Source: Gnetum montanum | Lineage: Eukaryota; Streptophyta; Gnetopsida; Gnetales; Gnetaceae | DNA: 52,352 nucleotides | Assembly (NCBI GenBank): GCA_015680685.1 | Contig: MNCI01028413.1 | Location: 290,481 to 342,832, forward strand | Direction of reading: 5' to 3' | In this document: positions 11,801 through 21,621 of the stretch, in pieces | Layout: each line of letters begins with the position of its first letter | How positions within the stretch are numbered: the stretch's first letter is position 1 | The notes under the pieces: generated by a model | What the model was told of the DNA's origin: nothing | What the model saw: only the letters and a program-made list of their open reading frames with translations | Databases searched by the model: none | Made by a program: the position numbers and the translations under genes

Positions 11801-12445
11801 CCAATCATCTCACATCTACAAGAGTCTGGGGTGTATGCACTTAACCCAAGACTTAACAGACGGCAGACACCCCAAAGGTTACCTTATCCTCAAGGTAACC
11901 CGAGATAATTCCACCAACCGTTAACGTACTATCCAAGTGGAACTCCACCACGATCCATCGGGTAGCATCAGCAGTGGCAAGACCCACAGTCATGGGGGAT
12001 GCCAGCACCTAGGCAACAATACCCTTACTGGCAACCTGATCCTTATAGCTATTACGTGCAGTAGCCAGTTTCTCCAAGTGACTCTATGGGTTGTGCAACC
12101 CCACAACGTCACTATTAAGTTTGGGAGTATTTTAGGACTCCTTCTCCTCCAAGAGATGCTCCACATCCATACCATCCTCCAAATCCATCGGCCACTCTTA
12201 CGCCGGTAGTTCCACTACCATCTACTCCAACAATGCAAGGGGAACTCCCCACTCAACCGCAGCAATGTAATGCTATGAGAGCTGTAAACATTCAACCTAC
12301 TACTGGTTCTAATAACCACAAGAAGAGAAGACCTTTCTTCAGAACCAAAAGCCCAGACAAGCTTTCACAACAACAAGTGGTTGAGTCTGTGCATGCTCCT
12401 CCACCATCCAAGGCTTCGGGGATCCCTTCAATCCAACAAAAGAGC

Positions 12446-12497
12446 TTAACGCATATGGTTATGTTAACGCATACGGTTATGTTAACGCATACCGTTA
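12446..12497 (+). repeat. 18-bp tandem repeat within the gag-PR reading frame
   Basis: Almost three copies of an 18-bp unit (TTAACGCATAYGGTTATG) encode a repeated six-residue L-T-H-x-V-M block just before the protease. The minus-strand homolog has a single M-L-T-H. The expansion keeps the frame. Confidence 0.85.
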
Positions 12498-13309
12498 CCA
12501 ATTGGCTCAAGGTAGGCCACCTTCCTAGGAAACTCTTTGATCCTGGAAGCCCCTTAATCTACCTCCAAGTCACCGAGAACGAACCACATAAGGCTCTTCT
12601 TGACTCAAGTTCCGGAGTCAACTTAATCTCATGAGAAATGTATCAAGCCTAGAACCTGCTCCAACTCAAGAAGAGTAATATTCAACTTGAGCTGGATGAC
12701 CAGTCCATCACCATTCCCTTGGGATTGGTGGAGGACATCATTACCACTATGTGTGGTTGGTCATACCTAGCTGATTTCCTGGTGATAGAAGTCAATAGTA
12801 ACAACGGGGGCTTCCCAATTATAATGGGAAGGGCATGGCTGAGTATAGTAGACGCGTGCCTAGGGATTCACGATCTTTTCTTGGAGATATCTAAGGTAAA
12901 CATTTATGGAAAGATCAATAAGAAGAAAGTTCCATGCATCACATACAGTGACTCAAAGGGTGATGACATGGAGGAATGCTCAGCATCTCCTGCACGTAAC
13001 TGGTGTGCCCTAGAAACTCAGATACAAAGGTGCCTTTATGTAGCAAACACACAAGTAGTGGACACCCCGTGGTTGACAGCTAATCGAAAGAGCAACCCAT
13101 CAACATGCATGGAACAAACTGGGGGAACAACTCACACCCACAACGAAGGCATAGATACATTGGAGTATGAGCGTCGTCGACTTCCACCCCTTAACCTGAA
13201 AACATCAATCGGGAAAAGTTGGACCCTTCTAAGAAATTCAAATAGATGTTCATTATTTTGGATCTATCCCTTTCCATTCAGTCATGGGGGAAATGGCCAC
13301 CTATGCTGA

Positions 13310-15225
13310 TCATTCGGGGCCCTTAATTCTTTTTAGTTTTTGTTTTACACATTTTTGTTTTACACATATTTGTTTTACACATTTTTTTACACATTTTTGT
13401 TTTAAAAATTTCTTTAACTTTTCTTATTTTTGTTTTACAACATTGTTATACTTTTTCATTTTTTGTTTGTGTTTGTGTGTGTGTTATCCATCTTGTAAGT
13501 TTGTTACCCAATAAGTGTTCTTTATGATGGTATGAACTATTTTCCTATTAATTGCTAATGTTTGATTTTTACCTTTAAGTTATGATTTTGATACTAAGGT
13601 ATGTTTCTTTTGATATGACAAGCAATGCACTTCATCCATTCACCGACAAAAGTCTATGGTCTCTCTTGGCTTGGAACTATACAGTCCCTTCTTAATAAGA
13701 ACCATCAATAAATCGGTGATTGGGCATTTCTCAAACTACGGAAGGACTCAAGGATTGAAAAGGGTATGACTTGAAAGGAACTTGATGCATTTGTGTTGGC
13801 CATTCTCTTGGGTGCTTGGATGTTTTCTTCTTGAGTTTTCTTACCATTTCGACGTTACCCAATTATCGGGAAGTTGAGTCAATAAAAATAAAAAATCTTT
13901 GCATGGTGTGGTTCTCACACATAAACACATTAAAAAAAAGGAAAGAAAAGTGAGAATTCAAAGCACACCCCTTAGAAGAAATAATCATGTGGGCTACAAG
14001 CATTGGTTATGGAACTAAAATAAACATGTTTCCTCTAACTAAGGACCTCCTTGCTTCTCATTCTCTCTCCTCCTCCGTTTCGTTGGAATGGTGGTGGCTC
14101 TTGGGGAAGTCATTCTTGTTATTCAAGTGGATGGATTGGCCGAATGCATTAATGCAAAGTCACTGGATGTGGTTTGTTTGAAGTCGGAGTTGGAATGAGA
14201 TTTACCAAGTCACATTAATCATGAAACACACAAGGGGCTATACACCACCTTGTTCTTGAGACTCCATTCCACTTTCTCCTTTCCATCCTTCTTTCCTCAT
14301 CTATCACCTCATTGTTGGTTGTATTAGTAGTCCATATTTTGGTTGACACATTATTTTTTTTTGGTAAATTCTTGTGGTTAAGACTTTAACTCTTGTTTCA
14401 AATGACATTCCCAGAGTCTACAGACTCTTTGAATGTGGGTTTGTCAGGGCATTAAGGGCATGAGCCTGCTTTGGGGAGGACCCACTAGCATTTCTATTTG
14501 GTGCACCAGTTAAATTCTTTCCCTTAACATTTTTGCAATCTACTTTATTTTGTTCATTTCCATCTTGACATCCACTTCACTGATGTTATAGTTGTCTCTT
14601 TTTCTCCATCTTTCTTGTTCTTTTTCTTTCTCCATTCTATCACTACCGGAGGTTCATTCTTAGTCATGGGGGTCCTGATCCAATTTTTTCGATTTTCTCC
14701 TAACCCCTACACCTTCAGTAATCATCATTAATATATCTCTAGATTTGTATCAGCCATACCACAACCTAGCCAATAGACCTTTTATTGAAGCAAGGTATCA
14801 ATTACATGATGATTCATTTACCCTTGCTAATATAAGACTGTGTTGTGTGTGCAGATGGAAATCATGCAACAACAGATTGGATCTGGAGGGAATACTTGGA
14901 ATAGATCAGTGTTGAAGCAGCTATGCAAGGAGCAAGCTTGATGGTGTGCTTATGGATGGACAACGAAAGGTGAAATCTTGGTGTTGGTAGTAGCAAACTT
15001 CTTTTCTCTTCTCTCTTCTCTCTCAACTACCAAATGAGGCCTGATGTCAAATGTATAAGGTGTTCACTCTTGTTGTCATGAACACCAATTTTGTCTTGTC
15101 TTGTAATGATGATCCATTCACATGTCATCCCATTCACCATTAGTTCCATTCAAGTCAATAATCCCATACCTTCCCAATATTTTGTAAGGAACTCGAGGAC
15201 GATTTTTCATTTAGTCATGGGGGTA
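13310..15225 (+). other. 3' non-coding internal region of the plus-strand gag-PR element
   Basis: No RT, RNase H or integrase motif appears here in any frame. The region opens with the short tandem repeat at 13333-13402. It then has segments conserved in the other copies: TTGCATGGTGTGGTTCTCA at about 13900, the TACAAGCATTGG segment at about 13996, and the block at 14740-15225 shared with 51921-52352. It ends with a short G-run (15218-15223) at the usual polypurine-tract position before the LTR. I see no convincing open gene. Confidence 0.75.
13333..13402 (+). repeat. short tandem repeat TTTTGTTTTACACAT
   Basis: About four copies of a 14-15 bp unit directly follow the gag-PR stop. Related units occur in minus orientation at about 48870-48905 and more weakly at about 2950-2980, so the tract is ancestral to the family. 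Confidence 0.7.
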
Positions 15226-15260
15226 TGATGGAACGCGATATCGCGGTATGCTGCCAAGTC

Positions 15261-15270
15261 TATAAATAAG
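15261..15270 (+). promoter_or_regulatory. LTR TATA box
   Basis: TATAAATAAG lies 35 bases into the LTR, immediately downstream of one GCGATATCGC palindrome (15234-15243). Confidence 0.65.
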
Positions 15271-15437
15271 AGGCGGCTTTCCATTGTTTCACATTCTAGG
15301 CCTAGACCGTAGTGAAACTCTGGTAGTTTTACCTCTCTAGAGATAGAATAATTTCCATGTGCCCATAGTAGGAACTCCAAAGTGAACAGATCTTTATTCG
15401 AGCAAATATTGTACCTGAACACAAGTTTGTGTACGGC

Positions 15438-15443
15438 AATAAA
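15438..15443 (+). terminator. LTR poly(A) signal
   Basis: AATAAA lies about 170 bases after the TATA box, in the GGCAATAAAGACG context conserved in the sister LTRs, consistent with the end of the R region. Confidence 0.45.
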
Positions 15444-15999
15444 GACGAACTGTTGGATAAACCTTGTAGTGCATGGACTAAGCTAAATAGGCTAATTAGG
15501 ACTTTATTTATTGTTGTTTATTGTTTATCATTTAATTTCTTTATCAGTTAATTAGTCGCTCTTAACCCTTTTGCCGTAGTTAAGTGCATTTAGTACGACC
15601 GCTTCGAGCACGTGCGTTACGCTTGGTGATCCCAGTAACGAATAGCGTTTGGTAACCAAGGTTGCATTGGTTCAGGGTGTGAACGGTAAGTGGGAACGGA
15701 TGTTGATGCTAGGTTAATTAAGGTAGTTAGTTAGTTAGTTAAGGTTAGTTAATTAGTCTCTTTACCCTTCACCTCATTAGCATAGGAGATAAAACAGAAA
15801 AGATATAAAAATCACATACCTCAGACTTACTTAACCATACAACCGTGACAACTATAACTAAGTCTGAGAAGACAATGAATGATTAACCTTAAGTGTTCCA
15901 TGAGGTGTGTAGGCACTTAGTCTACGAAGTTTGACTGGATCGCATGGGTAATGCTTGTATTCATATGGTTGAGTGTAGGGGTACCTCGCCACTCATCAT

Positions 16000-16018
16000 T
16001 GGCGTCATTGCCAGGGAC
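16000..16018 (+). other. primer-binding site, tRNA-Asp type
   Basis: TGGCGTCATTGCCAGGGAC is a close match to the tRNA-Asp complement, one base after the LTR end. Confidence 0.85.
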
Positions 16019-16186
16019 TAAGTATTTGTATGCTAAGGAGAACATATGAAATTATCCACATTGTTGGGAGCTTAAACAAACCCTTAGGGTTAATTAAAAG
16101 AAAAATTATATAACGGTTAAATAGCACACCAAATTAAATAACAATGTCTTCTCCTTCGAACAAAAGAAATTCACCACCTAGGGATC

Positions 16187-17155
16187 ATACTAGAAACAGT
16201 TGGCAGCATCAAACACATAACCGTGAACCAATAGTTCCTGAACAACATCGGGTAGTGTATACTCATCACGATGAGTATATACCTGATTTTACCTTTATCC
16301 TCCATCAGGATGAACAGCTATGATGGAGAGACTTGCAAGGTAACATAGTGTTACCTCCAGATCGTTCAGTCCTAAACATGCTCCTCCATGCTCTTGCACA
16401 GATTGGCATGACACAACTATATGCTGAATACATTGTAGGTGGTTTCAACACAAGGGATTATCATCCCACAGAAGCACAACATTTAAGGGACTCCCGGCAA
16501 GAGAGCCACCACACATTGTTGAAGGGCAAAGGGGTCTCGCATGTCCTAAGTGAAATTGGAGATGGTGAACCACTTATAACGGGTTCTCCATCAAATGATG
16601 TTCCCCCTCCTAACGATGGTGAGGAGGTGGGGTATCAAAACCTGTGCTCTATGATATACAACCCTGGTTCTGATCCCCATGAATGCCAATTGTTCATTAA
16701 GGGAACAACAACACATGACAAGGATGGACACTTGGATCGTCATCACGATCGGGGCTGTAGCCATCAAAGAGAAGGCAAGAAACATCATCATGGCGATGGT
16801 TCTCATTCTTCTTCTCCTTCATCACATCATTCACCCTTTCCTTCCACATCTGGGCACAGCCACAAGTAGCATAACGGTGAGGATAAGGGTAGGCAAAATG
16901 AGAGACTTCAACGAGAAAGTTGAGAGAGAGGACGAGGGCACTCACGAGAATCAAGGCATGAACAAAGGGAAAGTAGGGAACAATGTAGACATCATAGACG
17001 TCATGAAAGAGATGATCATGATGAGCCCCTACTTGCAACCTGGAGTATGCTAGATATAACGGAGGCAGTTAGAATACCGACAAGGCATCAAAAAGATAGT
17101 CGGATCAAAAGATTAGATATGAATAATATCCCACGCTTTGAAGGGGGATACAACG
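16187..17155 (+). repeat. 969-bp direct repeat, copy 1
   Basis: Offset by exactly 970 bases from 17157-18125. I saw only two differences: CTCCCGG versus CTCACGG near 16494, and CAACG versus CAATG at the end. The copies are separated by a single N. Confidence 0.95.
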
Positions 17156-17156
17156 N
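17156..17156. other. single unresolved base (N), gap or join marker
   Basis: The only N in the window. It lies exactly at the junction of the two 969-bp repeats, the pattern expected when contig ends that overlap are joined without being merged. Confidence 0.9.
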
Positions 17157-18125
17157 ATACTAGAAACAGTTGGCAGCATCAAACACATAACCGTGAACCA
17201 ATAGTTCCTGAACAACATCGGGTAGTGTATACTCATCACGATGAGTATATACCTGATTTTACCTTTATCCTCCATCAGGATGAACAGCTATGATGGAGAG
17301 ACTTGCAAGGTAACATAGTGTTACCTCCAGATCGTTCAGTCCTAAACATGCTCCTCCATGCTCTTGCACAGATTGGCATGACACAACTATATGCTGAATA
17401 CATTGTAGGTGGTTTCAACACAAGGGATTATCATCCCACAGAAGCACAACATTTAAGGGACTCACGGCAAGAGAGCCACCACACATTGTTGAAGGGCAAA
17501 GGGGTCTCGCATGTCCTAAGTGAAATTGGAGATGGTGAACCACTTATAACGGGTTCTCCATCAAATGATGTTCCCCCTCCTAACGATGGTGAGGAGGTGG
17601 GGTATCAAAACCTGTGCTCTATGATATACAACCCTGGTTCTGATCCCCATGAATGCCAATTGTTCATTAAGGGAACAACAACACATGACAAGGATGGACA
17701 CTTGGATCGTCATCACGATCGGGGCTGTAGCCATCAAAGAGAAGGCAAGAAACATCATCATGGCGATGGTTCTCATTCTTCTTCTCCTTCATCACATCAT
17801 TCACCCTTTCCTTCCACATCTGGGCACAGCCACAAGTAGCATAACGGTGAGGATAAGGGTAGGCAAAATGAGAGACTTCAACGAGAAAGTTGAGAGAGAG
17901 GACGAGGGCACTCACGAGAATCAAGGCATGAACAAAGGGAAAGTAGGGAACAATGTAGACATCATAGACGTCATGAAAGAGATGATCATGATGAGCCCCT
18001 ACTTGCAACCTGGAGTATGCTAGATATAACGGAGGCAGTTAGAATACCGACAAGGCATCAAAAAGATAGTCGGATCAAAAGATTAGATATGAATAATATC
18101 CCACGCTTTGAAGGGGGATACAATG
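17157..18125 (+). repeat. 969-bp direct repeat, copy 2
   Basis: Near-identical copy of 16187-17155. The sequence continues naturally into downstream Gag at 18126, whereas copy 1 ends at the N. Confidence 0.95.
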
Positions 18126-18390
18126 CTGATCTGAAAAATCATTTATAGGCATTCCACGATGCCTGCTCCTTGCAAAATATAGAAAATGAGTGGCAGAAAT
18201 TAAAGTTGTTTCCTAGGACACTCATAAAGGAAGCAGAGAGTTGGTAACAGTCCTTAGAACCGGAAACCATTAGGAGATGGAGTACAATGTTAGAATTGTT
18301 CAACGATAAATACCAAATGTACTCCAGAGTGTCTAACTTGTGTAAGTAGATCCAAGGATGGAAGTAGGGTAATCACGAACCCTTGGATGC

Positions 18391-18506
18391 GAAACAAGGG
18401 AGAGACACCTCTTATTTATAGACTTAGTGATGCACTGCGATATCGTGGGGGATGTGATATCACGTCGGATGCGATATCGCAGCCCATGCAATATTGCATC
18501 TCATCA
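18391..18506 (-). repeat. inverted U3 fragment of an Athila/Tat-like LTR
   Basis: On the minus strand it starts TGATGAGATGC at 18506, carries four GCGATATCGC-type palindromes (about 18437-18500) and a TATA box (about 18412-18420), and ends at the junction with plus-strand gag at 18390. Its orientation is opposite to the gag beside it, so the inserted block is a composite or carries an inversion. Confidence 0.8.
18437..18500 (-). promoter_or_regulatory. array of four GCGATATCGC-type palindromes
   Basis: GCGATATCGT, GTGATATCAC, GCGATATCGC and GCAATATTGC occur at about 16-base spacing. All derive from one palindrome by C-to-T or G-to-A at CpG, on one or both strands. Confidence 0.6.
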
Positions 18507-21500
18507 ATATGTATAGGTGTGCTAGTAGAATTGGAAGGTGTGTAGTGGGTTAGTGATTTACATGTTATGGATCTTGTGGTATATAATGTAATTTTGGGGA
18601 TGGATTGGTTATTGTAGTTCAATGCTAGTTTGGACTATCAACAAAAGCTCCTATGACTACAATTAGTTGATGATGCTTCGCTATAGGTACAAACTTGTCT
18701 AAGGACTATGCACCTGGATTTAGTCTCCTCTTGGATGTACTATAGGATGCTTTAAAAAGGACATGAATGCTTTGTGACTATAATATATAAAACAGATATG
18801 GTAAAGATAGATCAAATTTTAGTGGTTTAAGAATTCTTTGATGTGTTCTAGTTAGAATTATTAGGTTTACCATCGAGGTTAGAGATTGAGTTCAAGATCG
18901 AACTTAAACTTGGTATAGAGCCAATTTCAAAGGCTCCACATAGGATGTATCCCATAGGGCTAGCAGAGCTAAAGATTCAACTACAAGAATTTCTTAAAAA
19001 AGGCCTCATTCAACCTAGTGTATCACTATGGGCTACACTAGTGCTATTTGTTAAAAAGAAGGATGGGGGTTTGTGGCTATGCATAGATTCTAGGTAGCTA
19101 AACTAGATGACTGTAAATAATAAATATCCTCTACCACACATTGATGACTTATTTGATCAACTTTAGGGAGTGCATGTATTCTCAAAGATTTATCTCAAGT
19201 TTAGGTATCATTAGGTGTAGGTTCATGAACAAGATGTGTCAAAGACAACATTTAGAACATGATATGGCCATTATGAGTTTCTGGTACTTCCATTTGGATT
19301 GATAAATGTACCAAAAGTTTTCATGCACCTCATGAACAATGTAATGTGGCCATTTCTAGATTAGTTTATGATTGTATTCATAGATGATATCTTGGTATAT
19401 TTTCCTAATGAGCATTTGCATGTAGAGCACTTATGGATGGTCTTACAGACTTTGAGGGGGTACCAACTGTATGCTCAGCCATCCAAGTGTTCATTTTGGT
19501 AGTTAGAGATTGAGTTCTTGGGACATGTGGTGTTAGGAGCTAGTATCTCTATGGATATTGCAAAGATTACAGTTGTTTGTGATTGGCCTATGTCACAATT
19601 AGTAGTGGAGGTGCAGAGCTTCTTGGGCTTGGTAGGATATTATTGTAGGTTTTCAGAACATTTTTCTCACATAGCCTCTCATTTGACTTGATTATTGAGG
19701 AAGGACACTCACTTTACTTAGAGCCTATCTTGTTAGGTTGCATTTGAAGAGTTGAAGCATAGATTGGTAATTGCTTCAATGTTAATATCTTCTATACGAA
19801 GACATCCATATGATGTTAGTACTAATGCTTCAAGGGATGGATTTGGTTATGTGTTGATGCAAGATGGATAGGTTATGTCTTATGCATCTTGTCAATTGAG
19901 ACCACATCAAACTAGATATCTCATGCATGATCTAGAGTTTGGTGCTATGATATTCACATTGAAAATTTGGTAGCATTATCTATATGGGGAGTAGGTTATG
20001 ATTTGGATTGATCATAAGAGCCTCCAATATCTTATGAGTCAGCTACAGTTAAACCTGTGACAACGTAGATGGGTGGAGCTGTTTGCTAACTTTGATTTCA
20101 CTAGTAAATACAGGCTTAGAAAGACTAAAAAGTAGCGGATGCATTGAGTAGGATGACAGGTAAGCTTAATAGCTTGAAAATCTAATTAGATTTGTAGGAG
20201 CAGATGTGAGAGAAACAATGACATGATCCATGGTGTCAATAATTGAGGCAATAGATCACCTTTGATGGACTGCTGTCTATGTATAGTTATGGAGTGTTAT
20301 AGAGGAATGATTGAGTATGTGTTCCAGAAGCTCTACAAATTTAGTTGATGGATGACGCCTACATGAGTAGATACCAAATGCATCCAAGTAGTTAGAAGAT
20401 GTACCAAAGTTTATGATCGATGTATTAGTGGCCTGGTATGAAGAGGAATGTAGAGGAATATGTTTCTCAATGTTTAATTTACTAGCAAGTCAAAATAGAG
20501 CATCAGAGACCTGGGGGATATTTGCATTCCCATGATATTCCTTAGTGGAAATGAAATGACACTGGTATGTATTTCATTGTTGGTCTTCCATGGGCTTGCG
20601 ATGGTCATGATGCTATCTTAGTAGTTGTTGATTTGTTGATAAAGTCTACCCATTTTCTTACCATACGAGCATTAGTGACTGCAATAGAAACTACACATCT
20701 CTTTCTTATAGAGATAGTGTGGTTACATGGGGTTCCACAATGGATTATTAGTGATAGAGATGCTTGATTCATGTCATATTTTTGGTAGGCATTTCAGAAG
20801 GAGATGGGTACAAAGTTGAAAATGAGTTTGGCATATCATCCACAAACTGATGGTTAGACTAAGCAGGTGAATCAGATTCTAGAAGACATGTTGAGAGCCT
20901 ATGCTTTGCAGTATAGAGAAGGTTTGGATCAAATGCTACCATTATTTGAATTTGCATATAATAATAGTTATCAAGAGAGTTTTTAGGTAGCACCATATGA
21001 GATTTTATATGGTAGGCCATGTAGAACACCTTTATGTTGGGGTACCATAGAAGATCGTTAGTAGGTGAGCACAGATTTAGTGAGATGGACTACAAAGTAG
21101 ATTCAAGAGATTCAAGATAGATTAAGAGCTACATAGGATAGGTAGGTGGCATATGCCAATCGACATTGAAGGCTACTAGAGTTTGTGGTCAAAGATAACG
21201 TATTTCTTCATGTTTCTCTCTTTACTCGATTTGGCTAAAAAGGAAAATTAGCTCCTAGATACATTGGTCCTTTTCAGGTGTTACAATAGATTGGGAGAGT
21301 GGCCTATCGGATAACATTACCTCCTCACTTAGCACATGTACATGATGTATTTCATGTATGTATGCTACAAAATTATGTGCTTGATGAACATCATGTGATT
21401 GACCATTTAGTGATACAGCTACAATATGATGTTAGTTACATTGAGTGGCTAGTAGAGATTGTTGATCATATGTTGCGATAGCTACATAGTAAAATTGTAC

Positions 21501-21605
21501 CTATGGTTAAGGTTTTATGGAGTAGACATGCAGCTTCAAAGGCTAACAGGGAACTAAAGATAGAGATGTGCATAGCTCATCCTAAGGACTTCTGGTAGGA
21601 AGATT
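18507..21605 (+). pseudogene. chromovirus pol (Tekay/Del-like): protease end, RT, RNase H, integrase, chromodomain
   Basis: The frame resumes from 9393 with the protease C-terminus (VILGMDWL, about 18580-18610). RT covers about 18880-19520: a PHRMYP start, KKDGG, the PFGL motif and the catalytic F-I-D-D-I-L-V at 19376-19396. RNase H lies at about 19720-20150. Integrase, about 20340-21250, includes the zinc region with CLIY and EHQRPGG. Its first catalytic Asp is changed to Tyr in MYFIVGLP (20567), while the second (I-I-S-D-R) and the Glu (VNQILEDMLRAY) remain. A chromodomain-like tail lies at about 21440-21600. There are dozens of stops, mostly TAG where Gln, Trp or Arg is expected. It encoded the replication and integration enzymes and is now dead. 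Confidence 0.9.
20567..20767 (+). CDS. integrase catalytic core, open segment of the chromovirus pol pseudogene
   Basis: These 66 uninterrupted codons span the first part of the integrase core, with GHDAILVVVDLL and WLHGVPQWIISDRDA. The first catalytic Asp is replaced by Tyr (Y-F-I-V-G-L-P). It is listed as the clearest open stretch and is not a separate gene. Confidence 0.7.
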   Translation: MYFIVGLPWACDGHDAILVVVDLLIKSTHFLTIRALVTAIETTHLFLIEIVWLHGVPQWIISDRDA

Positions 21606-21608
21606 CTC

Positions 21609-21621
21609 AAGGAGGATAGAG
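21609..21621 (+). other. polypurine tract of the chromovirus
   Basis: AAGGAGGATAGAG immediately precedes the LTR start TGTTACG, at the expected second-strand priming position. Confidence 0.6.

Larger units (their letters stand above)
9929..13309 (+). pseudogene. gag-protease polyprotein, best-preserved plus-strand copy (~1,125 codons)
   Basis: The ATG at 9929 (M-S-S-S-S-N-K-S-N) opens one frame that can be followed with scattered stops (mostly TAG and TGA) to a stop at 13309. Order: N-terminal Gag with Y-T-H-H-D-E-Y-I; an Asp/His/Ser/Arg-rich region at about 10440-10830; a capsid-like segment with AESWYRSLE and LELFNDKHQ at about 10900-11170; a helical charged segment at 11200-11660; a zinc knuckle at 11762-11800; a Pro/Tyr/Gln-rich linker; and a protease at about 12500-12900 with DSSSGVNLIS and PIIMGRAWLS. 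The DSS triad would be inactive (DSG in the 3412-4110 copy). No pol follows before the 3' LTR at 15226. It is close in sequence to the copy starting at 16144. Confidence 0.85.
15226..15998 (+). repeat. LTR (773 bp), 3' LTR of one gag-PR unit and 5' LTR of the next
   Basis: It starts TGATGGAACGCGATATCGCGG after the conserved TCATGGGGGTA tract and ends CACTCATCA one base before a tRNA-Asp-type PBS. TATA box at 15261-15270 and AATAAA at 15438-15443. Gag-PR DNA lies on both sides in the same orientation, so this LTR joins two tandem internal regions. Confidence 0.9.
16144..18390 (+). pseudogene. second gag copy, truncated and containing an assembly-like duplication
   Basis: The ATG at 16144 (M-S-S-P-S-N-K-R-N) opens a Gag frame close to the 9929 copy, with one early TGA at 16321-16323 where that copy has CGA. 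The frame runs through the His/Asp/Ser-rich region. The N at 17156 then resets it to an earlier part of Gag because 16187-17155 is repeated at 17157-18125. After the repeat the capsid-like segment follows, and the sequence stops abruptly at 18390, joined to an inverted LTR fragment. Without the duplication the true gag piece is about 1.28 kb. The linker, zinc knuckle and protease are absent. Confidence 0.8.

Noticed and set aside
611-16018. Possible tRNA genes suggested by tRNA-like segments
   Set aside because: Only 14-19 base primer-binding sites complementary to tRNA 3' ends are present; no cloverleaf or internal promoter boxes.
16697-18008. Minus-strand open frames of 113 codons in two copies
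   Set aside because: They are antisense to the His/Asp/Ser-rich part of gag and appear twice only because of the duplicated 969-bp segment.
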